Source: Phycisphaerales bacterium (GTDB lineage Bacteria > Planctomycetota > Phycisphaerae > Phycisphaerales > UBA1924). From it: DNA of 64,000 nucleotides. The notes under the pieces were generated by a model. It was given only the letters and a program-made list of their open reading frames with translations. It did no database searches and had not been told where the DNA came from. The DNA is taken from NCBI GenBank assembly GCA_029260265.1, contig JAJDDO010000024.1, positions 186,001 through 250,000 of the forward strand, given 5' to 3'. Below are positions 19,129 through 29,068 of the stretch, in pieces. The position numbers and the translations under genes are program-made. The first letter of the stretch is position 1, and each line of letters starts with the position of its first letter.

Positions 19129-22100
19129 TCAGTTCTTCTCGGGTGGTTTCACATCTCGATCGACAAGCTTGCTCAAGTCTCCGATTGAACGGATATGCAG
19201 ATCGCGCTGAGGGAAGGCGATTTCGATTCCTGCTTTCTTGAAATCTTTGTAAATTGAGTTGTGCAGTGCATGGCGAACAGGTACATAGAAGTCGATGTGC
19301 GGGATGAATACCCGGAGCTCGAAGTTGAGCGTGCTATCGCCGAACTCTTTGAACAGGACCGTCGGCTCGGGCGTGTCGAGCACGACTGAGTTTTTCGCGG
19401 CAATCTTATTGAGTAGCTTTTCGACCTTGTCGACATCTGAAGAGTAGCTTACCCCAACCGGGATCCTTACCCGGAGGGTCGAGTCGGTGAGCGTCCAGTT
19501 GATGACATCGCCGGTGATGAAGGTCTTGTTGGGGATCACAAGCTCTTTCCGGTCCCAATCGGAGATGGTGGTTGCTCGCATCCTGATCCGCATCACCGTC
19601 CCGGTTACGCCTCCGACGGTGACGGTATCGCCGAGTCGGATTGGGCGTTCGGCGAGGATGATGAGTCCGGAGACAAAGTTGGCAAAGATTTCTTGGAGCC
19701 CGAACGCAAGCCCGAAGGTCAATGCAGCGGCGAGCCATTGAACATTTGACCACGATATCCCGATCGATTGAAATGCGATAACTGTGCCGATAATCGCGAT
19801 CAGGTATCTGATAATGGTGCTCAGCGCGTACCGGCTCCCGGCGTCGAGCGGGAGGCGCTGGAGGACCACGATCTCGATCAGCCCGGGGATGTTTCTGAAT
19901 GCGATCCAGGTTGCCATCAAGATGATGATGGAGAATCCGATGTCAGCGATTGTAATAGAGACCTGCGCTGGGTCAGGCGATTGGCCTGCTTGGGTGTCTG
20001 CTTGCAGGAGGGTTGCGCCCGGGATCGGCATGGCGGCGGTGCCGCCATTCTCGGGTTGTGTCGTTTGTCCCACGGGGGCGGGGTTGTGCAGTGTTGAAGG
20101 GGTTTGATCTGTGCTGGTCTCTAGGATCTGAACAGTGGGCCAGACCTGTACAAGGTCAAACATCCGTAGTGCCGGAAGGGCTTGGGCCCAGATGACGAAG
20201 AGGCCGATGATGGCAGAAACGGCGATGGAGGTCCGAAATATTTGCCTGGTCTGCTCGCTCAAGGCGGGGAGGTCAACTTTTTCTTCGTCGATCGTGAACG
20301 ATGCGGGGGCGGGTGATTCGCTTGATCCTTGGTCAGCCTCTGCATCTGCGTCGGCTTGCGCTCTGCGGCGTTTGGCATCTTCAACCGCGACCCGGCGTCG
20401 GGCGACATACAACCAGCGATGGAGGACATCGTTGGCGACGACCAGGATGAGGGCAAGGACGAGTGATTGTTCAAGCCGGGATTGGAGTTGGAGTGCGGTG
20501 TAATGGAATCCAAGCCAGCTCAAGACCGCGAATACAAGTGGAAGTGTCACCGCAAGCAGGTACCAGATATGGCGTGTTTTGTAGATCCACCCGCCAGAGT
20601 TCTGATCGATGAATCTGCTGAGAACCAGGCCGGTGGGGCGGAGGATTTTGTGCAGAAAGACGGTGAACACAAGAAGCTCTAAGGTGAAGAGGATCCGCCC
20701 GAGCGAGGCGTTGGCGGACTCATCGCCGCCAAGGTCAATCGCGGTGACGAGCAGGACGAGTGGGATCACCGCGGGGATGAACCATCGCAGGCTGATGCGG
20801 ATTGGTTTGGCGGATTCTTTCGACCATCTGAAGTGGGAGATCGCTAAGCCGCGCGGGCGGAGAAGGTGGCGAAAGAATGCGAGGGGGTACAAGAAAAACG
20901 CGGCGGCATAGAGCCCGGTTCCTGCTGCGCGGGCGATCTCGACTTGATCTGTTGGCGCTCTGAGGAGCCAGCCGGCTGCGAGGAGTGCTGCTGCGCCTGG
21001 AGCGGCCATCACAACGGTGATGAGTAGGGCCAGAAGTGTGTACCGGAATGAGTCGGTTGAGTACCGCGATACGCGTTCGCTGAGCCCTTTCAACCAGTGG
21101 CGGCAGCGGATACTGATAATCCAGAGCAACAAGAGGAATGCCACGCCGGTGAGCAGCACAGTCCATCGGGATTCGACATAGGATCTTGTGCTGATCCAGG
21201 ATTGCTTCCAACTGGAGGGATCTGTAATCCAGCTGGCGGTGTCCTTGAGTTCGGCCACGCGTGGTGCTCGCCCGCTTGAGATACTCCGGACCCATAGAAT
21301 GCGTTCTTCGATGAAATCGCTGTATGACTTTGCGGTGAGGGTCGTCTCTCTGAGTGTTGTGTTGAGTTCAACAAGACTGTTAAAGTTGTTTGATGCGTCG
21401 CCGATGAGTTTGTCGAGTAGGTCGCGCCTTGCCGAGGCGAGTTCTCTTGCGATCTGGAGGATCTCTGGGCGATCAACGCCGAGCTCGTCGATTGGCATCT
21501 GTGCAATGAGCGCCTGGGCAACCTGATCGACATCTCCTGCTTCTATCCGTTCTTCTTGGAGCTCGATGAGTGTGTAATCTAAGTTGTCGAGCGAGTTCTG
21601 TGTGGATGCTACTTCTTTGCGCAGCTCGGCTAAATCGGGGATGGATTCGTACTGATGGCGGAGAAGCAAGCCGGTGGCTCGGTTCAGACCTGAAGCGTTG
21701 AGCCTGCTTTGGATTGATGCGAAGCGTGACTTGAGCGACTCGAGCTCAGATCGTGAGCGAACCAACCGCTGGGCATAGTTCTCATTGGTTCCGTTTGTGG
21801 GTTGGGTGCTGATCAGCGTGTTTGCGAGGGCGACGGATTCTTCGGCGAAGTTTTTGAGCACGGGGTGCTGCCTTGCGGCATCGCGGCGGAGTTTCTTGGC
21901 TTCCACAACTGCTTGCTCGGCCTCGACCTGTCGGCGAGCGGCGAGCACAAGCTGCCACGCTTCAACCAGTGCTTGGGCTTCGGAGGCACGGCGTTGTGCC
22001 CGATCACGCCTGGCGGGGAGGAGCTCTCTTCGGGCATCATAACTGCCGATTTCGGCTTCGATCGACTCGATCTCTTTCTCATGCACGATGACGGATGCCT

Positions 22101-22683
22101 GGCGGAGGGTCGCTTGAGCGTCCGTAAGCTCTATTGACATTTCCGGCTGTGGACCGATCTCACCCAGGCTCTGGATGTCGACCAGTTCTTGTCTGAGTTT
22201 GACGAGGCGTTCGGTGAGTGCGGTGCGTTGTTCATCGCGGCGGGTTGTTTCTGCTTGGAGATCGGAAAGAGTCTGGCGCGCAGCTTGGAGTGCAGCTGTT
22301 CTTTGGGCCATCGATTGCTCAAGCTGTGCAAGGGTGGTGCCTTCGGGGATGGTGACGGTGGGGTTGGTTGGCGGGAGGCTGAGCTCGTCGCGGATGGTTG
22401 CCAAGAGCTGCGGGGCATCCTTGGCGAGTTGTCGATACTCGGATGATTTGCTGGAGAAATCGGCCGCTTTTTTGAGCATTTCTGCGGCGGATCTGAGCGT
22501 CTCGATGACGGATGCTTTGGCGGATTCGTCAAGCTCGGGTGAGCTTTGAATTTCGGCGATTCTCGCTTCAACAGAGGCGGTGCTCGGTGTCTCGGGTTGC
22601 CCGCCGAAAGAAGGCATCGTAAAGCAAGCCAGAAGAGCGAGCCAGAGTATTCCGGCGATGAGATGACGGGGTGCTGATTTCAT
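19129..22683 (-). CDS. Large mechanosensitive ion channel (MscS/MscK-like) with N-terminal coiled coil
   Basis: ALTFGLAFGLQEIFANFVSGLIILAERPIRLGDTVTVGGVTGTVMRIRMRATTI MscS core; long coiled-coil N-terminus. Confidence 0.93.
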   Translation of the reverse strand: MKSAPRHLIAGILWLALLACFTMPSFGGQPETPSTASVEARIAEIQSSPELDESAKASVIETLRSAAEMLKKAADFSSKSSEYRQLAKDAPQLLATIRDELSLPPTNPTVTIPEGTTLAQLEQSMAQRTAALQAARQTLSDLQAETTRRDEQRTALTERLVKLRQELVDIQSLGEIGPQPEMSIELTDAQATLRQASVIVHEKEIESIEAEIGSYDARRELLPARRDRAQRRASEAQALVEAWQLVLAARRQVEAEQAVVEAKKLRRDAARQHPVLKNFAEESVALANTLISTQPTNGTNENYAQRLVRSRSELESLKSRFASIQSRLNASGLNRATGLLLRHQYESIPDLAELRKEVASTQNSLDNLDYTLIELQEERIEAGDVDQVAQALIAQMPIDELGVDRPEILQIARELASARRDLLDKLIGDASNNFNSLVELNTTLRETTLTAKSYSDFIEERILWVRSISSGRAPRVAELKDTASWITDPSSWKQSWISTRSYVESRWTVLLTGVAFLLLLWIISIRCRHWLKGLSERVSRYSTDSFRYTLLALLITVVMAAPGAAALLAAGWLLRAPTDQVEIARAAGTGLYAAAFFLYPLAFFRHLLRPRGLAISHFRWSKESAKPIRISLRWFIPAVIPLVLLVTAIDLGGDESANASLGRILFTLELLVFTVFLHKILRPTGLVLSRFIDQNSGGWIYKTRHIWYLLAVTLPLVFAVLSWLGFHYTALQLQSRLEQSLVLALILVVANDVLHRWLYVARRRVAVEDAKRRRAQADADAEADQGSSESPAPASFTIDEEKVDLPALSEQTRQIFRTSIAVSAIIGLFVIWAQALPALRMFDLVQVWPTVQILETSTDQTPSTLHNPAPVGQTTQPENGGTAAMPIPGATLLQADTQAGQSPDPAQVSITIADIGFSIIILMATWIAFRNIPGLIEIVVLQRLPLDAGSRYALSTIIRYLIAIIGTVIAFQSIGISWSNVQWLAAALTFGLAFGLQEIFANFVSGLIILAERPIRLGDTVTVGGVTGTVMRIRMRATTISDWDRKELVIPNKTFITGDVINWTLTDSTLRVRIPVGVSYSSDVDKVEKLLNKIAAKNSVVLDTPEPTVLFKEFGDSTLNFELRVFIPHIDFYVPVRHALHNSIYKDFKKAGIEIAFPQRDLHIRSIGDLSKLVDRDVKPPEKN

Positions 22684-22780
22684 GGGGTGATTATAGCTTG
22701 TGGAGAAAGCGGCTCTCGGTGGCGATCTTGTTTGAGTTGGATCTCCATCTTGGTTTTAGGACACCGCGGTATCCCTATAC

Positions 22781-23830
22781 TTGAGCGCCGGACCCATTGA
22801 AGAACTCGCGGGTGCGGCAGATGCGGAGAGACTGATGCCCGAGCGTTTGATAGAGATTGTGGTTTCATCTGATGACGCCGATCGGGTTTGCGCGATAGTT
22901 CAGGAGGGCGGGTACCGGTGCTTTGGGGATCCGTCGGATTGCAACCCGGTGCGTTTTCAGGTGCTCGTTCAGGCGAGTCAGGTTGAGGGGTTTATCGAAG
23001 CGACCGCGCCGGTGTTCGGTAGATCAGATACATCAAGAATGGTCGTGTTGCCGGTCGAAGCATCGTACCCACGCGATGATCAGGGCGTAGGTTTGGAGGG
23101 TGAGATCACTCCCGCGTCTGTCTCCCGGATCAGCCGCGATGAGTTGTACGCGGACATCAACGAGTTTGCCGACACCAACTGGACCTTCGTCACCATGACG
23201 GTCTTGTCGAGTATTGTGGCGGCGGTTGGATTTTCCAGAAACAGCCCGGCGATCATTATCGGTGCGATGGTGATCGCTCCCTTGCTTGGTCCAAACATGG
23301 CGTTGGCATTGGGCACGACTCTGGGAGATGCGCGGCTCACGGTGCGGGCGTTGAAAACGAATCTCGTTGGGGTCAGCATTGCCGCGGTGACTGGGGCATT
23401 GTCCGGGCTCATCTGGCCGCTTGATATCGTTCACAATGAGATCGCCACGCGTACCAGCAGTTCATTTGGCGAGATTGCGCTCGCGTTGACCACGGGTGTT
23501 GCTGGTGCGCTCGCGGTGACTTCTGGGCTGGCGAGTTCGCTTGTCGGCGTGATGGTGGCGGTTGCGTTGTTGCCTCCAATTATTATCGCTTCGATGCTGG
23601 CTGTTCAGGGTTCGGTGAGCGATGCTGGCGGGGCAGTTCTGCTTGTGGCGATCAATGTGATCTGCTTGAATCTAGCAAGCGTAGTGACTTTTCGGCTCAA
23701 GGGGATCAAGCCGAGCGTGTGGTGGGAAGCCGAGCAGGCCAAGAGGTCGACCAAGATCGCGATGATGATCTGGATCGTGCTGCTCGGCGTGGTCGCCACG
23801 CTTGTTGCGTTGTCCAAGCTTGCCCATTGA
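22781..23830 (+). CDS. DUF389 / TIGR00341-family membrane protein
   Basis: FSRNSPAIIIGAMVIAPLLGPNMALALGTTLGD; GLASSLVGVMVAVALLPP. Confidence 0.88.
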   Translation: MSAGPIEELAGAADAERLMPERLIEIVVSSDDADRVCAIVQEGGYRCFGDPSDCNPVRFQVLVQASQVEGFIEATAPVFGRSDTSRMVVLPVEASYPRDDQGVGLEGEITPASVSRISRDELYADINEFADTNWTFVTMTVLSSIVAAVGFSRNSPAIIIGAMVIAPLLGPNMALALGTTLGDARLTVRALKTNLVGVSIAAVTGALSGLIWPLDIVHNEIATRTSSSFGEIALALTTGVAGALAVTSGLASSLVGVMVAVALLPPIIIASMLAVQGSVSDAGGAVLLVAINVICLNLASVVTFRLKGIKPSVWWEAEQAKRSTKIAMMIWIVLLGVVATLVALSKLAH

Positions 23831-23837
23831 TCCTGGG

Positions 23838-24917
23838 TCAGTCGGAATCGGAATCAGATTCTGTAATCCGCATGCTGCTGGCGAGCTCTTCGCGGACGCG
23901 GTGATGCAGCGCGTCGTCTTTCAGCTTGTCCACGGCTTTCTCTACCTTCCTGAGCACACCCTTGCGGGGGTAGGCGAGGTGACAGATCGGGTCTCCGGGA
24001 GCAACTGAGGGCAGGGTTGTCATCCCGAGCACAATCGCATCACGCGGGGAGAGGATTACATTCTGTTCATCGCCCATGAGGTCCGTGTTGGTTGCCAGGG
24101 GTTGGTCTTTCTCTACAATATCGCCGGGCGAGACATGGAACTCGAGGAATCCGCCTTGGGCGGCGCGGATCCATTTGGTGGTCTTGGTTTCAATCCTGAA
24201 GGCGGGTTTCACGGGCTCGCCTTGGGTCATTTTGAGATGGCGGAGGCAGTTGGTTACGCCTCGCACCGCGTATTCGACCACGCCCGGCTCTACTTTCCAT
24301 ACCTCGCCGGCTTCGAGGATGAGCGTCGCGCACCCTTCCTTGCATGCGCTGGACCGCAGCGAGCCCTTTGGGCCTTTGCTATCAACGATGACTTCGGCAC
24401 CGAACGCGCGAGCAAACTCGGCGAGTTGACCGTTCGAGATATCTGCCCGGACATTGGGAAAGTTTGTTCGGCGGACCGCGGCGGTGTGCAGATCGATGCA
24501 GTAATCACATCGGCGGATGACCTGATCGAAGACAGACCTCGCCATCCTGCTTGCTAGCGAGCCCTCATTCGAGCCCGGGAAGCTCCGGTTGAGGTCGCGA
24601 CGATCTGGGAGGTAGCGTGAGTGGCGTTCGAACCCGAGCATGTTGATCACGGGCACGAGAACGAGTGTTCCCGAATCAAGCACGAACGGTCGTTCGCGGA
24701 TGATGTGACGAATCGTTCCGGTGCCGTTGATCTCATCGCCGTGAACGGCAGCGGTAATTGCGAGCGTTGGGCCGTCGGCTTTACCGCGCCAAACGCAGAC
24801 CGGAATCGAGACATCCGTGCCGGAGTATCCTTCGGAAATGACCATAGAGAGCGACTCGGAGGTTCCGGGTGCGACCACTCTGCCAAACCAGCTGTGGTCG
24901 GGGTTCTTGGTGCTCAT
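23838..24917 (-). CDS. Succinylglutamate desuccinylase/aspartoacylase-family protein
   Basis: TAAVHGDEINGTGTIRHI; CDYCIDLHTAAVRR; DLNRSFPGSNEGSLASRMA. Confidence 0.9.
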   Translation of the reverse strand: MSTKNPDHSWFGRVVAPGTSESLSMVISEGYSGTDVSIPVCVWRGKADGPTLAITAAVHGDEINGTGTIRHIIRERPFVLDSGTLVLVPVINMLGFERHSRYLPDRRDLNRSFPGSNEGSLASRMARSVFDQVIRRCDYCIDLHTAAVRRTNFPNVRADISNGQLAEFARAFGAEVIVDSKGPKGSLRSSACKEGCATLILEAGEVWKVEPGVVEYAVRGVTNCLRHLKMTQGEPVKPAFRIETKTTKWIRAAQGGFLEFHVSPGDIVEKDQPLATNTDLMGDEQNVILSPRDAIVLGMTTLPSVAPGDPICHLAYPRKGVLRKVEKAVDKLKDDALHHRVREELASSMRITESDSDSD

Positions 24918-26122
24918 TCGATTGGTCCCAGGTCTTCGATGAGTTGAGGATTGAGTTTCTTGGCTTTCGCTTTGCGTTTTCGTCTCTTCTTCTCTGGGAT
25001 GAGGTCGCGCATTGAATCCAGTTTCCCGTAGCAAAGAAGCCGATCATCCGCTTCGAGCACGCGAGACCCCTTCGGGTTTGAGATGACCTTGACTCCTTGG
25101 TGGACATTGAGGACCGTGAAGTCACGATCTCTTAGCCCGGATTCGGAGATGGTCTTGCCCACGAGATCGGAGCCTTCGGGGATCAGGAGTTCGGCGACCC
25201 CAACCCCCTTTGAGACGGTCATCCGTTGTCGGATGTCAATCTCGGGGAAGTTGACTTGGCTTGCCATGTAGTCGATCACTGCACCAGCGATATCAAGCCC
25301 GGTCGCGCCCTCGATCCCTTCGAGCCCGGGTGATGAGTTGACCTCCATGACCTGTGGCCCATCGTCGCCTTCGAGCATGTCGACGCCCGCCACACGCAGC
25401 CCCATGATCTGTGCGGCGCGAACCGCGGTCTCGATATATTCTGGAGAGAGATTGATCCGTTCGGTTTTGCCCCCGCGATGCACATTGCTGCGGAACTCAT
25501 CGCCTTGGGCGACCCGCCTCATCGCGGCGACAACGGTATCGCCGATGACAAACGCGCGGATGTCCTTGCCCTTGCTTTCCTCGATGAACCTTTGTACGAG
25601 CACATTTTGCTTGGCGTTCTGGAGTGTTTCGATGATCCCCTCGGCGACCTTCGTGGTTTCGGCGAGGATGACCCCGACACCCTGGGTGCCCTCGAGGATC
25701 TTGATGACGACCGGAGCGCCCCCGAGGCGTTCAATCGCGGGGAGCACATCGGCGCGGTCACGCACGAAGGTTGTGTGCGGTATCCCGATTGCGTGGCGGC
25801 TCAGGATTTGCATCGAGCGGAGTTTGTCGCGGGAGTTGGTGATGCCGTTGGCGGTGTTTGGGGTGTACACATCCATCTGCTCGAACTGGCGCACCACGGC
25901 GGTTCCAAAGTACGAGATCGATGCACCGATCCTTGGAAGGATGGCGTCGTACTCGCTGAGCACCTTGGAGCGGAAGTACAGGTCCGGCTCGCCCTCCTCA
26001 AGCTCGAGTGTGAACCGCAGCGTGTTGAGCACCTTGACTGTATGGCCCCGTTCTTCGGCGGCTTGTTTGAGTCGACGGGTGCTGTAGCAACGGGGTGCGG
26101 TTGAGAGGATGCCGAGTTTCAT
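24914..26122 (-). CDS. rimK: RimK-family ATP-grasp ligase with C-terminal RCK_C/TrkA_C-like domain
   Basis: MKLGILSTAPRCYSTRRLKQAAEERGH; VVIKILEGTQGVGVIL; MEVNSSPGLEGIEGATGLDIA; C-term ELLIPEGSDLVGKTISESGLRDRDFTVLNVHQG. Confidence 0.92.
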   Translation of the reverse strand: MKLGILSTAPRCYSTRRLKQAAEERGHTVKVLNTLRFTLELEEGEPDLYFRSKVLSEYDAILPRIGASISYFGTAVVRQFEQMDVYTPNTANGITNSRDKLRSMQILSRHAIGIPHTTFVRDRADVLPAIERLGGAPVVIKILEGTQGVGVILAETTKVAEGIIETLQNAKQNVLVQRFIEESKGKDIRAFVIGDTVVAAMRRVAQGDEFRSNVHRGGKTERINLSPEYIETAVRAAQIMGLRVAGVDMLEGDDGPQVMEVNSSPGLEGIEGATGLDIAGAVIDYMASQVNFPEIDIRQRMTVSKGVGVAELLIPEGSDLVGKTISESGLRDRDFTVLNVHQGVKVISNPKGSRVLEADDRLLCYGKLDSMRDLIPEKKRRKRKAKAKKLNPQLIEDLGPIE

Positions 26123-26580
26123 GGTTGATCCTTGGGGGTTGTCTTTGGTTTTTTCTTTGTGATGACATACTTTCGCGAAGAATCAACAAGAAGCCGCCCC
26201 GCAAGCGCTGATCGCCCGATCAGCATCCTGCAGAGCATTCCCTTGCGGCAGACCAGCCCGATTTCGGCATCATACTCGAAGTCCCCGATCCGGATCCGGG
26301 TGTGACAGATGACCCGCTCGGCGGGTTGCCCGTGGCTTGGCTTGATGTTGGTGACCCGGTGGCATTTGGCCTCGACCCATCTTGTCTTTCTTTCTGGAGA
26401 CACACGGTACACAATCTCGAAACGAACATGCTCGTCGTCAATCATCTCGAACTGGGCGACATCGATCGCGCTTGTCCGAGCACCGGTATCGAGCTTTGCT
26501 CGAACGCGCCGTAGCCCCCATTCGGGGATGTCTACCCGTTCACGCCATCCTGCTATCTCTGGAGTTGTCATGTGTGCCAC
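26119..26580 (-). CDS. RimB-like/ATP-dependent zinc-protease-family (retropepsin-like) protein
   Basis: VRAKLDTGARTSAIDV and IGRSALAGRLLVDSSRKYV motifs; overlaps rimK. Confidence 0.85.
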   Translation of the reverse strand: MAHMTTPEIAGWRERVDIPEWGLRRVRAKLDTGARTSAIDVAQFEMIDDEHVRFEIVYRVSPERKTRWVEAKCHRVTNIKPSHGQPAERVICHTRIRIGDFEYDAEIGLVCRKGMLCRMLIGRSALAGRLLVDSSRKYVITKKKPKTTPKDQP

Positions 26581-26880
26581 GCCTTGCTTCGGGTTGAGCC
26601 CGTCTGGAATCTATTCCACGCGAATCATTGGTATGCCCGTTTCATTTGACTGGGAATGGATACCGAGATTCTCGAATCTGATTGGGTGTTCGTCGGAGTG
26701 GGGGCGTAGACCAGATTCGATGAATGATATGACCATGAGGCGCGGGATCCGAATGCAATGGTTCAAAGAGGCTGCATGAACAGATGGTTTCTTGGGTCAC
26801 GCAAAATAAACGGACAATAAAGTCTGAATTGATCGACCGGCTCGTCTGTCGTTCATAGAATCGTATAAACAGAGGAGATC

Positions 26881-28641
26881 GTGATGAACAACGAGACCTA
26901 CCTCAGCATCCCACGCCCTGCAATCGCCCTGATCACCAATCATGGTTACGCCGGAGTCGACATCCCTATCGGCGGGGCTGCTGATACGGGCGGGCAGAAC
27001 CTGTATGTCAACTCCCTCGCCGAAGCGCTCGAGAAGCTCGGCTACAAGGTGACCATTTTTACTCGGGGCGGTTTTCCGCACTTCGAGGGGGATCGGATGC
27101 GCAATGAGCCGGAGTTCCTCACGGAGTGTATCCGGTACATCTTTATTCCAGGCGGGCCGAGTTCGTTCATCCATAAGGAAGAGATCGCGATCGCGCTCGA
27201 CGAAGAAATCGATTGGGTCTATGGGTTTATCAACGAAGAAGCGGTGCAGGCTGGGTGTGATCCGTGGCGTCTCTATGAGTTTGTCAACTCGCACTATTGG
27301 GACGCTGCCGTGATCGCTGTGCGACTGATCGAACGCTGGCGGAATGACATCGCCGCCCGTGATCTCTCTACGGTTCTGGCGAGCGTCGTTTCGCAGGACA
27401 CCATTGATGAGATGAACTCTGAACGCCACTGGCTTGCTGTTGGGGACGCGCCGGGGTACACCCTCGGTCGATTGCTTCTCTCAATGGTGCCCGAAGTTGG
27501 CGTATCCATCATGGACCGAGTCCGCGCCGCCGCCTCGCGTTGGGTGGCCGTGCGAGGGGGGACTCATGAATCCGAAACTTATCTTATTGATACCGTTCAG
27601 CTGGTCGTCGATGAGGTCGGGTCACATTTCCCGCCGGACCTTCTGCCGATCTTGGCCGCCAACACGCTCGGGCCGGCTGCTCTTTCCCAGTGTCCTGATA
27701 TCGACGCCCGGCTTGCTGCGGATCTTCAGCTCATTGACACCCATGTCTGGACTCCGCATTCACTCGGGGAGCTCAAGGATTCCAACTTCCGGAATCGCAC
27801 CATCGAGAGCCGGCGGGATCTCAAGTTCTGCGAGCGTCGCGATCATGAGCGGATGGTCTGTTCGAGAACGCGGGCCTTTGCATCGACCTCGACCGAAATG
27901 GCCGAGCAACTCTGGACGCATTACCGCGTGCCGGTCAGCAACACCTTCTACTTCCCGCCTTGTCTGGATACCGAACGGTTTCGGGTGTATGAAGAGCATG
28001 AGTTGAGCGCGACCTATCAATACCTCGCCGATGCCACCTCGCTGCCCATCGAACGCCTCACATCCGTGACCATCATCTTTGAAACCAGCCGAATGGATCG
28101 AACCAAACGAAAGGATGTGGTCATCGCGGCATTCGAAAAGGCGGCGGCGGACCATCCGGACGCGATCCTTCTTATTGGCGGCGGTCCAAAGAGCGAGATC
28201 CACAATGCGCTGGCTGAGCTGATTGAGAATAATCCGGCCCTCAATCGGCGCGTGTTCCTTTTGGGACCGATTCCAGATGAGCACATCGGCCCGCTGTTCT
28301 CGATGGCCGAGCTTTATGTGACCCCCTCAGAGATGGAGGGATTCGGGATGTCGGCCTCGCAGGCCGCCGCGGCAAGCACCGCGCTGATCAGCTCGGACAT
28401 GGTCCCGTTCGCGGTGAATCATGTGCCCAACGATGCGATCATCTGCCCGGCGGGCGATGTCGGCTCTTTCGCTCGTGCCATCGGTGCCCTTCTCGACGAT
28501 CCTGAGGACCGCCATAACCGGGCCGGTCGGCTCGCCCAATGCGTTGATCAGTTCAACTGGGTGAATGCTGCAGAGCAGTTTATAAACCACCTCCGCGAGC
28601 ATTGCTTCCGAATACATGAGGGGAAGGCTGGATGGCGGTGA
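26881..28641 (+). CDS. GT4 glycosyltransferase, sucrose-synthase/sucrose-phosphate-synthase-like
   Basis: GGAADTGGQNLYVNSLAEALEKLGYKVTIFTRGG; TPSEMEGFGMSASQAAAASTALISSD. Confidence 0.85.
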   Translation: MMNNETYLSIPRPAIALITNHGYAGVDIPIGGAADTGGQNLYVNSLAEALEKLGYKVTIFTRGGFPHFEGDRMRNEPEFLTECIRYIFIPGGPSSFIHKEEIAIALDEEIDWVYGFINEEAVQAGCDPWRLYEFVNSHYWDAAVIAVRLIERWRNDIAARDLSTVLASVVSQDTIDEMNSERHWLAVGDAPGYTLGRLLLSMVPEVGVSIMDRVRAAASRWVAVRGGTHESETYLIDTVQLVVDEVGSHFPPDLLPILAANTLGPAALSQCPDIDARLAADLQLIDTHVWTPHSLGELKDSNFRNRTIESRRDLKFCERRDHERMVCSRTRAFASTSTEMAEQLWTHYRVPVSNTFYFPPCLDTERFRVYEEHELSATYQYLADATSLPIERLTSVTIIFETSRMDRTKRKDVVIAAFEKAAADHPDAILLIGGGPKSEIHNALAELIENNPALNRRVFLLGPIPDEHIGPLFSMAELYVTPSEMEGFGMSASQAAAASTALISSDMVPFAVNHVPNDAIICPAGDVGSFARAIGALLDDPEDRHNRAGRLAQCVDQFNWVNAAEQFINHLREHCFRIHEGKAGWR

Positions 28642-28768
28642 GTCGGCTGTGGTCGGCCCCGATCGGGTGACCTTGGTCATCGAATCCTGCAAGGTCTGCC
28701 CGTCGTAAAGCAAGATATGCAACAAGGGCTGGAGGCTTGTTTTCCAAGAGAAACTGTTTGCACCTACA

Positions 28769-28963
28769 ATGGATGCGATGCCAACTGAAGACTCTGAAGA
28801 AATCCAACGCCTTACCCAGAGCGTGGCTCAAGGCGACGAGGCATCTGCAAGCAGGCTCATGCAGCTGGTTTACGCCCAACTTCGCGCCGCTGCAGTCGAA
28901 CGCAATGCATCAGGTATCCCACACAAACTCACTGGCCCCCCTGCTCTGAGAGCTAGACTATGA
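28769..28963 (+). pseudogene. Truncated N-terminus of an ECF sigma factor
   Basis: ITRLTQSVAQGDEASASRLMQLVYAQLRAAAVERNA...-type N-terminus (actual: EIQRLTQSVAQGDEASASRLMQLVYAQLRAAAVERNASGIPHKLTGPPAL) ends abruptly where mobile sequence begins. Confidence 0.65.
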
Positions 28964-28964
28964 G

Positions 28965-29068
28965 GCCGATACCGCGTACCTCGCCCCAAAACGGCCGAAA
29001 CGGCGTCTTCTCAGGGACGCCGTTTCGTATACCTTTTGTTCAAACGGGGTGAGATCCCACATATGGCA
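28965..29068 (+). repeat. About 100-bp imperfect direct repeat, copy 1 (contains perfect 11-bp-arm hairpin)
   Basis: CCGATACCGCGTACCTCGCCCCAAAACGGCCGAAACGGCGTCTTCTCAGGGACGCCGTTTCGTATACC...; arms 28996-29006 and 29015-29025. Confidence 0.85.

Noticed and set aside
28981-29040. Possible CRISPR or phase-variable invertible promoter
   Set aside because: Only two repeat copies, in direct rather than inverted orientation, nearly 3 kb apart.
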